A stretch of DNA of 64,000 bases from Fomitopsis serialis. Taxonomy: Eukaryota > Basidiomycota > Agaricomycetes > Polyporales > Fomitopsidaceae. How positions within the stretch are numbered: the first letter of the stretch is position 1; every line of letters starts with the position of its first letter. The position numbers and the translations under genes are program-made. This document shows positions 46,436 through 59,600 of the stretch, piece by piece. The notes under the pieces are model-generated. The model worked only from the letters and a program-made list of their open reading frames with translations. It was not told where the DNA came from and did no database searches. Location of the stretch: assembly GCF_022376445.1 (NCBI RefSeq), contig NW_025954962.1, positions 744,001-808,000 on the forward strand, given 5' to 3'.

Positions 46436-49400
46436 ATGAGTCAAGGTAAGGGTCCTCTGCTTTCATCCGTCCTGTGCTGAGACTGACACGCGTCCTGCTA
46501 CAGAACTCGATCCCACTCAGCAGTCGTTTTATGACGAGACGGGATATGGTCTTGAAGAAGAGGAAGACGAGGAAGAGCCCGAGGATATCACACAGGAAGA
46601 TTGCTGGACCGTCATCTCTAGTTTCTTCGCCCAAAAGGGTCTCGTCCGGCAGCAGCTCGACTCATTCGACGAATTTGTCCAGAATACGATGCAGGAGCTG
46701 GTGGACGAGAACGCAGACCTCATTCTCGACCAGAGTGACCAGCATACTGGACATGAAGGCGACGTCAATCGCCGGTATGAAATCAAGTTCGGGCAGATCT
46801 ACTTGTCGAGGCCGACGGTCACGGAGGCGGATGGTTCGGTCGTCCCTGTGTTCCCGCAGGAGGCACGGTTGAGGAACCTGACGTACTCTGCACCGCTGTA
46901 TATCGAGATGAAGAAGCGGGTGCTGATTGGGAGGGAGGACCCGACAGTCTCACGGGCGACATGATTTGGGAGCCGGAGCAGGACGACAACCCGGAGGACA
47001 CGAGGAAGGTCTGGATTGGCAAGGTGCGTAGTGTAAGCCTTTGTTCTGGTATACAGACTGACAGTCAAGACTTTGTAGGTGCCCATCATGCTGCGGTCTT
47101 CCTTCTGCATTCTGTACGAACTCGCCGACTCGGAGTTGTACGACCTCAACGAATGTCCTTTCGACTCCGGAGGATACTTCATTATCAACGGCTCGGAGAA
47201 AGTCTTGATTGCGCAGGAGCGTATGGCCACGAACCATGTCTACGTATTCGCGAAAGCACAACCTTCGCCCATTAGCTTCCTTGCGGAGATCCGTAGTGCG
47301 GTAGAGCGAGGAGGGAAGACTATCAGTCAGTTCCAGGTCAAGCTCTATCACCGCAACCAGAGCGTTCGGTGAGTGCCATTGTTACAATGACGTTATGTGT
47401 GTCGCTGACCGTCACCCATTAGCTGGGGAACGTGATGAAGGCGACCATTCCTTACATCAAGGTCGACATTCCCATTTGGGTCGTCTTCCGTGCCCTTGGA
47501 GTGATCTCCGACCGAGATATCCTCGAACACATCTGCTACGACATGCAGGACGCGCAGATGCTCGAGATGCTGAAGCCGTGCATCGACGACGGCTTCGTGA
47601 TCCAGGATCGCGAGGTTTGTCTGTCGGTCCTGCTGTGTTGCATGTGCGCTGACATTCCATGTAGGTCGCGCTGGACTTCATCGGCAACCGTGGCACAACT
47701 ACGGGTCTCAACCGCGAGCGCCGTCTGCGGTACGCGCAGGAGATCTTGCAGAAGGAGATGTTGCCGCACGTCTCGATGGCAGAGGGTTCGGAGTCGAAGA
47801 AGGCGTACTTCTTTGGGTACATGATACACCGACTGCTCCTGGCTGCTATGGAGCGGAGAGATCTGGACGACCGTGACCACTTTGGCAAGAAGCGGCTGGA
47901 CCTCGCTGGGCCCTTGCTCGCCAACCTGTTCCGCATGCTGTTCCGGAAACTTACAAAGGACGTCTACCGGTACTTGCAGAAGGTAAGCCGCGTTGTGTAG
48001 CTGGTCTATTCAGTTTTACTCACGCTAGCTGCCCATAGTGCGTCGAGACACACAAGGAGTTTAACTTGAACCTCGCTGTCAAGCATAACACGATCACAAA
48101 TGGACTAAAGTACTCCCTTGCCACTGGCAATTGGGGCGACCAGAAGAAGTCTATGGCGTCGAAGGCTGGTGTGTCGCAGGTGCTGAACAGATACACCTAC
48201 GCGTCCACGCTATCGCACTTGCGTCGCTGTAACACCCCGCTGGGACGAGAGGGAAAGATTGCGAAGCCTCGTCAGCTTCATAACACTCACTGGGGTATGG
48301 TCTGCCCAGCGGAGACGCCAGAAGGACAGGCTTGCGGTCTCGTCAAGAACCTCTCACTCATGTCATGTATCTCCGTCGGCTCGCTCTCTGCGCCCGTCAT
48401 CGAGTTCTTGGAGGAGTGGGGTCTGGAATCGCTGGAGGAGAACGCTCACTCTGCAACGCCATGCACGAAGGTCTTCGTGAACGGTGTATGGATGGGTGTA
48501 CACCGTGATCCAGGGAACCTCGTGAAGACGATCAAGAAGCTTCGCCGCAAGGACGACATTAGTCCTGAAGTCTCGGTAGTGCGCGACATCCGTGAAAGGG
48601 AGCTTCGACTCTACACGGACGCCGGCCGTGTGTGCCGCCCGCTGTTCATCGTGGAGAATCAGCAGCTGCTCCTCACGAAGAAGCACATACAATGGATCAA
48701 CAACGGAAAGGACGCCGACGACGCCGATTTCAAGTGGGATTCGCTCGTGAAGAGTGGAGTGATTGAGCTCCTTGATGCCGAGGAAGAGGAAACTGTCATG
48801 ATCTGCATGACCCCAGATGATCTGGAGAACTCCAGGTTGCAGTCGCACGGTGTCGACCCTCACGCTAATGATGGCGAGTTTGACCCTGCGGCTCGGCTGA
48901 AGGCGTCGACGAACATTCACACCTGGACACATTGCGAGATCCACCCTAGTATGATCCTTGGTGTGTGCGCTAGTATTATTCCTTTCCCTGATCACAACCA
49001 AGTACGTTTCATGGTAAATGGTCCTATATGTGAAATTGACATCCCTTCTAGTCTCCTCGTAACACTTACCAATCTGCTATGGGTAAGCAAGCCATGGGTA
49101 TCCATCTCACCAACTTCCTGGTCCGTATGGACACGATGGCGAACATCCTGTATTACCCTCAAAAGCCCCTTGCCACCACGCGTTCCATGGAGTATCTGCG
49201 ATTCCGAGAACTCCCCGCTGGCCAGAACGCTATTGTGGCCATTCTGTGCTACAGTGGTTACAACCAGGAAGACTCCGTCATCATGAACCAGAGCTCCGTC
49301 GACCGAGGTTTATTCCGCAGTATGTACTACCGGAGCTACATGGACCTCGAGAAGAAGAGTGGGATTCAGCAGCTTGAGGAGTTCGAGAAGCCCACGCGAG

Positions 49401-50544
49401 ACACCACCCTCCGTATGAAGCACGGTACCTACGACAAACTCGAGGACGACGGTCTTATCGCGCCTGGCACCGGTGTCAATGGCGAGGACATCATCATCGG
49501 CAAGACTGCCCCTATCCCTCCAGATAGTGAAGAGCTCGGACAGCGGACGCGGAACCATACAAGACGGGATGTGTCGACACCGCTCAAAGCACGGAGAGTG
49601 GCATTATTGACCAAGTGCTGATCACAACGAACGCAGAGGGGCAGAAGTTCGTCAAGATTCGTGTCCGCTCCACGCGTATTCCGCAGATTGGCGACAAGTT
49701 TGCGTCTCGACACGGTCAAAAGGGTACCATCGGTATCACGTACCGCCAGGAGGACATGCCGTTCACCGCTGAAGGTATAACGCCTGATATCGTCATCAAC
49801 CCCCATGCTATCCCGTCGCGTATGACAATCGGACATTTGGTCGAGTGTTTGCTCTCAAAGGTTGCCACACTTATCGGAAACGAAGGCGATGCGACGCCCT
49901 TCACCGATCTGACCGTCGAGTCCGTCTCCCAATTCTTGCGGCAGAGGGGCTATCAGTCGCGTGGTCTGGAGGTGATGTATCACGGACATACCGGTCGCAA
50001 ACTGCAGGCCCAAGTCTACCTCGGGCCCACGTATTACCAGCGTCTCAAGCACATGGTCGACGACAAGATCCACTCTCGTGCTAGAGGACCGGTACAGATC
50101 CTCACAAGGCAGCCCGTCGAGGGTCGTAGTCGTGACGGTGGCCTGCGGTTCGGAGAGATGGAACGTGATTGTATGATCTCGCATGGCGTCGCAGCGTTCC
50201 TCAAGGAACGTCTGTTCGAAGCGAGCGATGCCTACAGGCTACATGTTTGCGATATATGCGGTCTCACCGCCATCGCTAACCTCGTGAGTCACTCCAGGTA
50301 TCCAGTCTGATCCCTGCATTTCGCTGACCTTTTGTGCAGAAAAAGCAAACCTTCGAGTGTCGGTCATGTAAGAACAAGACAGCGTGTTCGCAATTGTACA
50401 TTCCTTACGCAGCCAAGTTGCTGTTCCAGGTATGTCCTTATGTCTCGAAATACGTCTTGGGCTTATGAGTCGCATCAGGAATTGCAAAGCATGAACATTG
50501 CTGCTCGCTTGTACACCGTGTCCACAGGACGCATCAGGGACTAG
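46436..50544 (+). CDS. RPB2: Second-largest subunit of RNA polymerase II
   Basis: The gene begins with a tiny exon (ATGAGTCAAG, 46436-46445) spliced to 46504, giving [19 protein letters not shown]. All landmark blocks of Rpb2 are present: [20 protein letters not shown] (across an intron at 47024-47078), [93 protein letters not shown] (across the 49002-49051 intron), [19 protein letters not shown] and [19 protein letters not shown]. The C-terminal zinc module (CDICGL...CRSCKNK) follows, and the end [13 protein letters not shown] has TAG at 50542-50544. The frame breaks near 46952 and 49585 (CAAAGC for CAAAAGC), perhaps also at the 47408 junction. Widely used as a fungal phylogenetic marker and a known MAT-A neighbour. 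Confidence 0.97.
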
Positions 50545-50655
50545 GTTGCTCAGTGCTCGTGGACACTCCTCGCTTTCGTTCTAGAGCTATCTTGCATGCA
50601 TGTATACTACAGATGTCGTATAATTTAACGAATGTTGTTGAGACACTACATAGAA

Positions 50656-52973
50656 TCAATCGTCCTTCATTAGGCCCTCCCGTTCATGAGCGTCTCCTTC
50701 ACGCTCCAGGCCTCGTCGCTTTTTCGCGTTCAGCTCATCGTCGTCTGCATCATCGTCTCCGATGTCAAATACGACGGCGTCCTCAGCCATGGAACCACCC
50801 GCACGCCCGACGAGGGTCGCTGTATCATCATCGTTGTCCGGGATGTGCATGTGACCGCCTTCGCGGTGCTCGAGGGCCTCGAGATCATAGTCCTCTGCGT
50901 CTTCTGGATCTTGTGCGAGCTCGTCGAACATGGCTAGCGTGGATATCCTTACACGGTCAGCCGGGACTCATGAGTGCAGAGGAAGGCGACTTATCTGCTG
51001 TTGTTGGGCGACGGCCTCCACAAGTACGCAATTGCAACGAAGTCGAGGAGGTACAGCAGCGCGAGCCATCCGTCAAGTAGCCACCACTGTACCCTCCAGG
51101 ACCTTGCGCCGTAATCTGGGACCATGGTCAAATGTACCCTATCTGTCCAATAGAAGAAGCATACCTTCTGCGAGGCGTCCGGAGAATGTCAGCGAAGAGA
51201 CGACGAAGAATATGGCGATAACTAAGACAGTCAGCAACAAGATACGATGCAACGTCTTGAACATGTAGAGCTTGTAATGTTGCTTCCGAGACGCGAGTTG
51301 TGCGATCGTCGCTGTTGAACGCGACATCAAGTCGTGACTAGTGTGCGTGAAGCTGGCTGTGCTTACTATTCAGCGCATACAGAATCCACAGCAGGAAGCC
51401 GCTAAGCGTGAACGCTAATGGCACGACGAACAGAAGCAGCACAAGAGCTGAAGTTGACTCCAGCTCGAGTTCTACGATGCCGACGGCGTACAGGACTGTG
51501 GGCCTGTGGCATCAGTGAGACATCTTGACACGAAGGCGATGCACCCTACCGCCAAAGATGAAGTGTGCCACCGCGAGTGCTTGGCATTTGATCATGGTCT
51601 TGCCCAAAGACTCTCTTACCACGCTCAGGCCCAGAGATACTATTAGCAGCAGGAAGAACGACAGGGCGTTGCGACCGGCATCCAGGATGGCCACGACAAT
51701 TAGGAATACGGTTGACGGTGTGCCCCTCCCGTGGGCATTCAGATAGCGGTAGTATGCTGTGGAAGTCAGGAACCGTGCATAATGGAAAGTGGAAGTATGG
51801 CACCCCAGTTGGCGACCATTTCGATAATGAGGAAGCCCAGCAAGCTAGACAAGTAATACTGAGAGAGTGGTCAATGCAAATGTCTGGCTAATTGTGCCTT
51901 AATGCCTTACCTGAATGGGAAGCAAGTCTTGCAGATTCCTGTAACAGAGCCAACCCCAGCCGACAGCCACAACAGTATACACGAGGAACATAATAAAGTA
52001 GAACTGAACGAATGCTTTGTTCAGAGTGACGAGATAAATACAACACCCGGTCAGCACTCACGTTGACTTTGGATAGTCGGTGGCAGGCAGACGGCCGTCG
52101 AAGGTGTTGCGGAAGAATACGGTGCCAGTGTAGGTGGGGTGGTAGGGAACGTCGGCGCCGGCTTGCCGGGCAGAACTTGGCATGACAGACACAGGAACAA
52201 TAGCTGAGAGCACGATCAGGACAGGCTACGTACGCAGTAGTGATCACATACCGACACAATAATATCCTATCTTTCGTACTTGGTACTGGATGGGTTGCTG
52301 GTACAGCAGGATTCCGGAAGGACTCGGGTTTAGCGCGTCCCGCTCGTCGAGTAGCTGAATATCACGCCGCCACGGAGTAGTATAGTTGCTCGCGGAGGTG
52401 CCGGATTGCCCGAAGGGTCATTCCAGAGGCTGCCGGACGAGGCATCTGAAGAGGCAGGAAGGGAGGACGATCCGCCCTGGAAGCTAACCCTCGCGGACCA
52501 GAACTGGTTTCATTGACCGACTTTCCCGTCGGCAGGTCAAGAATGAATCGACCCAATTGTGAGTTTTCACAAAGACCGCCTTTGACAGCATCGGACGTGC
52601 AAACGTAGGTCTTCTGCTATGTTGTGTGGTCAGCATGTGTAGCGAAGCGCGCGGGGCCACCGTGCACTCACAGGCCGGTCCGTCTCAGGGGACGTCACCT
52701 TCCCGAGGTATGCCATGTCTCCCCATTCGTATACGACCATGGCCAGCTGGCCTTGTGCGCTGCTATCGAAGGTTACTGCAGGACTACTGTAAGCATAGGT
52801 TTGAGTGCGGTAGTACGTGCGTACGACATACCATTGATGAATGTCTTCTGGTTTGCCCACATTCCCGAGCATATTTGCCGGTCATAGTCCTTGTCGGATA
52901 CCGGTACTTCATATGCAGCCGTCGAAAGAATCAATAATGAAGAAAATACGAATGAAAGCCATGACGAGAGCAT
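50656..52973 (-). CDS. PTM1/GPR107-type (lung 7-TM receptor family) membrane protein
   Basis: The protein starts with a signal peptide, MLSSWLSFVFSSLLILSTAAY. A lumenal domain follows with NQKTFINGMSYARTTAL, FDSSAQGQLAMVVYEWGD and Cys residues around YVCTSDAV and GGLCENS, and a long variable loop. Seven membrane helices come next, including YFIMFLVYTVVAVGWGWL, YYLSSLLGFLIIEMVANWG, ALSFFLLLIVSLGLSVVRE, ALVLLLFVVPLAFTLSGF and RILLLTVLVIAIFFVVSS. The cytosolic tail is very acidic (MHIPDNDDDTATLVG, DIGDDDADDDELN) and ends EGLMKDD at 50656. Layout matches the Lung_7-TM_R family, yeast PTM1 and human GPR107/108, which act in Golgi-endosome traffic. It is divergent from SNX4, start codons 188 bp apart, and convergent with RPB2. 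Confidence 0.85.
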
Positions 52974-53160
52974 CGCGGGAGAGTGAGGGAACGCGACTTG
53001 TTGACGGGTGTTTCCAAGCGCGAGTCTTTGCCTGTGTCCGTCTGAGGCATCACTCCCACCGTACCCTGTCGCAACTACTGCGCAGCCACGGCCCATCTAC
53101 GCGTCTCACTCACTCCTGGACTGCTTCTAACAGCCACGACCGATACGCGCCGCCGCCCTC

Positions 53161-55007
53161 ATGCTCGGCGACGATGAAGACGTCTTCGACAGCGTAACCT
53201 GGGAGTCCCCAGCCGAACCGTCCAATGACGTCGGCTATGCTGCACCTTCTGGGCCAGGATACAGGCAGAGCACATCAGAAAGCGACGAGGGGCGCAGCCC
53301 GCACGATCCGAAGTGGGAAGGGTACCTCATAACAAGTGTGAAGGACCCAGTAAAGGAGCTCGCAGAGACGAAGGATGCCTATGTCTCGTATTTGGTCTCT
53401 GCGAAGGTATGTGCCGACCTCCTGTGCCTGCGGACTCGTCTTCATGCCTGTGGTCAGACCAACCTCTCGATATTCTCTACGCCCAATCCTTCCTCCCGCC
53501 GGCGATTCCAGGACTTCGTTTTCTTGCGTGATCATCTGGCAAAGGACTTCCCTGCATGCGTAGTGCCGCCACTACCTGGCAAACATAGACTTGGTACGTG
53601 TTCTTGTCCCACATGCACCTAATATCTCATGCCTTCATCCAGAGTATGTCACCGGAGACAGATTCAGCCCAGAGTTTATGGAGCGACGCCGTTCCGAGTG
53701 TGTACATCCCCTAGGTCCTCGCGTGAGATTGACTTACGTTCCATGCAGTCTCCACCGGTTCTTGCAGCGCTTGGCGCGGCATCCAACTCTGCAAAGGAGC
53801 ACTTTGCTGCGTGCCTTCTTTGAGTCGACGGAATGGGTCAGCACGATCCCTTTGTGTCGGCTACCACTATGCATTGACTCTTCCCTCTAGCATGTCATCA
53901 TGCACCAGCATGTCGCTCACCCGCCAGGGCCAGAATCCTCTACAGGTGTCATCGACAGTATATCCGACACGCTTCTCAACGCGTTCTCGCGCGTACGCAA
54001 GCCCGACGAGCGGTTCCTCTCCATGCGCGAGTCGGTCGACAAGTTTGAGGAAGGCATCACCGTCTCGGAGCGCCTCTGGACGCGTGTGCGCAACCGGACG
54101 AACGGTGAGTATGAGTCCTACCCGCCCTCCGTTGCCCGTGTGCGAATATCTGAGGCTGAAAGAGACGGCGGGGTGGACCCCGGCGAAGATCTAACGGGAG
54201 ACTACCACGACCTCGCTGTGGCCGTGCAAGGCCTGGGGTTCCTCGAATCGGGCATCACGGATCAGCTGAACCATTTCTCGAACACGCTGTTGGAGTTCTC
54301 TGCGTTGGTGCGGCACACGGTGAGACTGGTCATGCACATTGCCATCCCTGCATTTTGACCTCCGTGCTTCCAGACACATACAACAACCGACCCATTCCTG
54401 ATCCACCTCCACTCTCTCTTGTCTTACTCCCATGCCAACCGAGCAGTGCTCAAGCTTCGCGACCAGAAGCAGATGGACTTCGAGGAGCTTTCAGACTACC
54501 TCTCTGGTGTCACTGCCGAGCGTGATAGGCTTGCAGCCGTGATCAGTGGTCATGCAGGTAGCACTGGTCTCGGTCTTAGTGCCTACCTCAAGGATCGGGT
54601 GGATGCACTACGAGGCGCTGATGACGACAGGAGCCGTGTGGAGAAGGCGCGCAAACTGGACACGAAGATCAAGGAGGTATGTGCTCGCCATTAGTTCTGC
54701 GGAGTTCGTCCGTAGGAATCTCAATTTCCGTCCATGACGTAGCTTCAAGATGCAGTCGCTACTGCACACGAGACGTCAGACGCGTTCAGCGAAGAGGTTC
54801 TGAGAGAGCAGTCGGTCTTCCAGTACTCCAAGGAAGCCGAGATGAAGGAGATGTTGGGCAACCTCGCGGACGGGCAAATAGAGTTTTATAAGGCAGTGAG
54901 TCTTCTGCCATTTACTCGCCGGCCTTGCTGTCTTACCTTGAATCCAGGCGATGGAAGAATGGGATCGGATCATACCCATCATACAGCGCATTCGGGTGGA
55001 TGTCTGA
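53161..55007 (+). CDS. SNX4: Sorting nexin-4 (Atg24) PX-BAR protein
   Basis: SNX4/Atg24 binds PI3P on endosomes and serves in recycling of Snc1-type cargo and in selective autophagy. The acidic N-terminus (MLGDDEDVFDSVTWESPAE) leads to a PX domain with YLITSVKDPVKEL, SRRRFQDFVFLRDHLAKDF, the proline-rich ACVVPPLPGKHRLEYVTGD and FSPEFMERRRSDLHRFLQR (PI3P-binding arginines). The BAR region follows, with RFLSMRESVDKFEEGITVS, LGFLESGITDQLNHFSNTL, LLSYSHANRAVLKLRDQKQ and KEMLGNLADGQIEFYKAAM, ending RIIPIIQRIRVDV. TGA is at 55005-55007. Exon borders around 54100-54180 are uncertain: an intron of that length may or may not be spliced. No obvious frameshift. Convergent with REV7. Confidence 0.92.
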
Positions 55008-55300
55008 ATGTAGTTGACGTCAGATCTTGTTGGGAAGAGTTCAGATGTAGCTTGCTTTCTAGTGTATTCATAGTGTGACGGACGAACTCTCCGTATTGCA
55101 ATTATTCTTTAATCTCATTCATTGCATTCATTCATATGTTCGTGTGCACATTTGCCATTGGCTGCTTCATGAACACGGCATGGGCAACTCCGCTGTCGCT
55201 GCTGAAAATGGTGCGACGGAGCGCGTGAACGCCCAGTACCAGGACGGTATACGCGGCCCCAGAATCACTGGGACGCGTAGTCTGAAGGAGAGCATGTTGT

Positions 55301-56400
55301 TCATAACGCACGGCCCTTCCCTTTCGACGGTGCTTCCTCACAAGATAACAGCTTGAGTTTCTCCTCACTCTCCTGCACCGCGAGAGCCAGCTGGTGCGCC
55401 ACAGAGACGACATGTCAGGGTCCACGCTACACATGACTGAAAGTGAGCGGCTCACATTGATAATTCCGGTCTCGACCACCCGAAGCATGTGTAGTTCTGC
55501 TTTGTCCGACGCACCCGCGGTGGCGTGTTCCTCGGCCGCAGGAATCCAGGGCGGTGGATCCTGGCGGAGCATTCAGCATATAGTCAGCATTCAGACACCC
55601 ACCAATGACGCATGGAAAGCCATACATTGTCGGTCGACGCGGCCGGTGCCCTGTCGTCTTGGAGTTCAATAACAATCGCAAAGGACAGATCGTCTGAGAA
55701 GTCGCGGTGAGAATTCGCGGCTAGGTCTTGGGGCTGACGTCTTACCGCCGCTCTCGATCTGCCCTAGCTGCGCTTCTATCATGCGAGTTTGACGAGGAAG
55801 GAACGGAAGTACTGTCCTAGGGAACGAGGCGTAATCGCCTCGTCCACACTGCAAAAGGGGAGACGAAATTGAGTGTAGGGGACTGTGCATTCTGTGCACC
55901 CTACGGACCTGGTGTCTCTGTTGTACGCCTCAACTTTGATCAGGCTGTGGAGGGCAAAGATGAAACGTTCGAGGGCAACCTCATCCTTGTTTTTGATAAC
56001 GACCACTACCTTGTCGAGGGCGCCCTGAGGAAGGCCAGTTGCCAGGAGTATAAGAAATGAGGTAGACGTCATACCAGCACCAGCTCGTCTTCTACGGCCT
56101 TGACAGCTCCGGAAATGTATTCATTGAGAGCAGGATGGCGAGACTGGAAGGCCACTGTATCGTATTTCTTCCTCCGCACGAAGAGGTCTACGGGGTAGAC
56201 TTGGCGGACATAAAGGATGGTGTGTATCGCCACCTCAACTGCAGACAAAGATGAGCGGTTGAACAACCAGATATAAACTCGTGAACTGACTGAATTCGCT
56301 GATCCCGCGAACTGCCTCTGAGGAAAGACTTAGCTCAAGCGGAGTGAACGAAGAATCTAGATCTCTTACGGTTGAACGTCAATGGTGCTTCGCTATCCAT
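55301..56400 (-). CDS. REV7: REV7/MAD2B HORMA-domain protein
   Basis: Rev7 is the HORMA subunit of translesion polymerase zeta and part of other DNA-repair assemblies. Exons join cleanly. A first exon reads MDSEAPLTFN, a tiny exon gives AVRGISEF, then VAIHTILYVRQVYPVDLFV, KKYDTVAFQSRHPALNEYI, ALERFIFALHSLIKVEAYN, SLGQYFRSFLVKLAMIEAQ, LSFAIVIELQDDRAP, DPPPWIPAAEEH and HMLRVVETGIINLALAVQE follow, ending CEEAPSKGKGRAL with TGA at 55301-55303. The typical HORMA order, including the C-terminal safety-belt region, is preserved. All introns are GT-AG and the frame is intact, which makes this gene a useful control for sequence quality. Divergent from the Zn2Cys6 gene, 273 bp apart. Confidence 0.92.
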
Positions 56401-56673
56401 CCCCCATGTATTCTTTCGCCTGGACCGGCGAAAGACGAGGGAGTCTGAGTACCTATGTAGTCGCGTCCACTCCGAGACCTTGTCCGCCACTCCAGTGGCA
56501 CGGATAAGTACTGCAACGTGATCGAGCGCGGCGGGCGAGACGCGACGCGACGCGCGAGATCTGAGATCTGAAGGACTCCACCCACATGACATCATGCTGT
56601 ATTAGCAGGAGAAGACTGAGGGGGACGTGCGCCCACCATCCTACGCGTCGCTCTCCCCAGCTTGACTCCGGAC

Positions 56674-59600
56674 ATGATGATGTCCTTCACCGACTACGCC
56701 TTTGGACCAACGCAAGCCCACAGCGCCAGCGACGACGACCATGAAGCAGGGCCATCCAATTTCAACACAGGCATAAAGCGTGGTTCAAGAGGTGCGCCCT
56801 CTTCTTCCCGGGCGATCTATGCACCGTAGCGACATTGACCCACATTCAATAGCATGTGACAGATGCCGCAAGCTCAAGAGTAAGTGTGAGCCGAGTGAAG
56901 GCGACAAGTGCAAGAACTGCGTCTCCGCAGGTACAGCATGTACATACCAGGGTGAGTTCCACTCTCCACCAGATATTCTCGACAGATCGGCTAAGCGGGC
57001 TGACATGTGGTGTAGGCCCCAGCTTCAAACGTGGCCCACCAAAGGGCTACATCCATGCTATCGAACAGCGCTGGCACCAGGTCGAGTGTATCCTCGGTAG
57101 CATCATGGCCGCTCCCCAGGCCGAGGGTATCGTATCGGAGCTGCGTGGCGACCCAATGGCCCGAACGATCCTGGACCGCGTAGAGTCAGGCCCCTACGGC
57201 CCTCACAACCGCGGTCAGCAATCCGCAACCAACTCTGAAAACTTCTACGCGACCATCATGGGCACTACGGAGAGCCCCGCCCGTGAAGATCGTCGCGTAC
57301 GTAGACAGTCACGAATGACGCGTGAGATAGTCTCTATAGAAGGTGCCGTGGATTTCAAAGCCAAACTACGCTGTCCTCTGATAGCTGTGCCCACTTAAGA
57401 CTCAAGCATTCTTGCAACACCTACCCCAGATTGGCAGGAAGGGCTTATACGCCGCCTTGCCGGCAGTGCCGTGCAACAGTACGCATCGCGGTCCCCACCA
57501 TCGGCTGCTGCGAGTAGGAGTCCCATCTCCGACTCGTCATCGTCTCATCACGGCCAGGAGGAGCCAAGAACTAGACGGCGACTGGAGGGACATATGTTCC
57601 CGAAGACACATCGGCGCAGCAACGTCTGGGTGATCCGTACTCCAATTCAGGTACTGACTTTTCAAACTGGGACGAAGTCGACGACACAGTCGACTCTTTT
57701 GGACACCTTGCCCTCGACGATACGAAGGAGGTATGGTTGTACTATTGTCCATGCATATATATCCTTATCCGGTTCGTACCTACTTAGATCCGTTACCATG
57801 GACATGCTTCTGGTCTTCCGCTACTTGCTCGAAGTGACCACCCGAGTGGCGCAAACAAAGATGATGGCTTTTGGTGCGTACTCAGGTTATTGCTGTTACG
57901 GTCACTCCGGTCTCATTCTCCTGTGTCGTCGTCAACAGGAAATTTCCGCCCATCAAACAAGAAGATGCCCCAGATAAATTAGACGACTATAAGGAGGCAG
58001 ACTCGCACGTCCAACTCCCGCCTCTAGAGGTACAGCGACACCTTGTTGATCTGTACTTCGCGTGGGTACATCCGTTCTTTCCGGTCATCCACAAGCAGCA
58101 CTTTCTCGCAGATTTTCCATTGTACGTATTCTATTAGATTCCGTCGTGCGAATACCTCACCATACCTTCCTCCCTTGTCAGAAGAGACGGGTACGATTCT
58201 TCCATTTCGTTGGCAGGTAATGGCTTACAGCTGTGCCAGTGAATCCCCGGATGACGATCCGGCTCACCACTCAACACAGAAAGTCAACAAGCTCTTACTG
58301 TTGGCGATGTTCTCAAATGCAGCTCGGTACGGAACGGAGGCCCTCTGGAACTCGATAGGCGAGAACAGATCAAACGCTGGCGCGAAGTGGGCTGCGGGCG
58401 CTAGGGAAATTATCAGTGAGTGTGTTACCGTCGTATGGCGCGAAGCTGTGCAATCCTCCTGCTTTCTGCGAAGACTTACTCACGCGCCTGTCGCATCCAG
58501 ACAGTGTGTTTCAATGCAGTCGACCGTCAACTGTCCAGGCACTTCTGTTGATCGGCATTCGAGAGTTTGGTCTCGGTCAGTAACGTATCATAGCCCCATG
58601 GGCAACCAGTACTGAACTCAGGATACAGGTTCCATGGAACAGGGGTGGTTGCTCACAGGTATGCCAATCAGTTTTCTGCACGTCTGTGCTTATTTGACCT
58701 CCACAGGCATGGCCTTGCGTATGGTAGGCTGAGCAGCACTTCCGCTTGTGGCCTGGCGCTGACCCGAAACGAGGCTAGGCCGTGGACCTAGGTTTGAACC
58801 GTAACTCAGATAAGTGGATATACAAGGGCAAAGATCTATTCAGCCCGGTAGAGAAGCAAATTCGAAAACAGATCTGGTGGTCTGCCTGCGTCACCGATAA
58901 GTTAGTCTCACTGCACCGCTAGGGGGAAGATGGCCGGCTCATGAGCTTTGTTGGCCAGGCTTTCGGCAATGTGGATGGGTAGGCACAGTGCTTTCCATAG
59001 CAGAAATGATTTCTTCACATTTTGTGTTTAGGTAGGCCTGTAACCTTCCGAGCCAATGACTACACGACGTTATTGCCGGAAGTTCACCCGGTGTGTGACG
59101 CACACTTTCGCGTTTGGAGGGCGCTGATCTGACTGCCTCGGCTTTAGGAAGATGCGTACGAAGTGTGGCAACCGAGTCCTCCGAATGCATTCGGACCAAG
59201 ATTCTCTCCGCGTCCCGCCATGACTATGAGGTCTTTCCACACTCAGTGCGAGCTCTGTGAGTCACCATAATCTGATTCGTTACACTAGTCTCTGAAATAC
59301 AATTGAACATTAAGCTGTCATCATCACGGATATCATGAACCAGATCTATCCGGTCAGTACTACACCGGAGAGCCTGCCGCGTCGCCAGCTTCTGCAGCGA
59401 CTCGAAGAGAGGTTGCACAAGTGGCAGATCAACTTGCCCGAAGAACTCCGCTATTTGGCAGTAGCACACTCAGAGACGCCATTGCCGCATATCCTCGTCT
59501 TGCACATCGAGTATTACGCCGCGGTCCTTCTGCTTCACCGTGCCTTGTGAGTTTAAGTCGCCGGAACAATGTGTTGTTCTCGCTAACCTGACCTTGTACT

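Noticed and set aside
55869..56060. Plus-strand 63-codon open stretch with YLVEGALRKASCQEYKK
   Set aside because: It is the antisense shadow of the REV7 exons, which match the HORMA family on the minus strand.
58700..58830. tRNA-like B-box sequence (TTTGAACCG) near 58790
   Set aside because: No cloverleaf can be drawn around it and the segment lies in an exon of the Zn2Cys6 factor.
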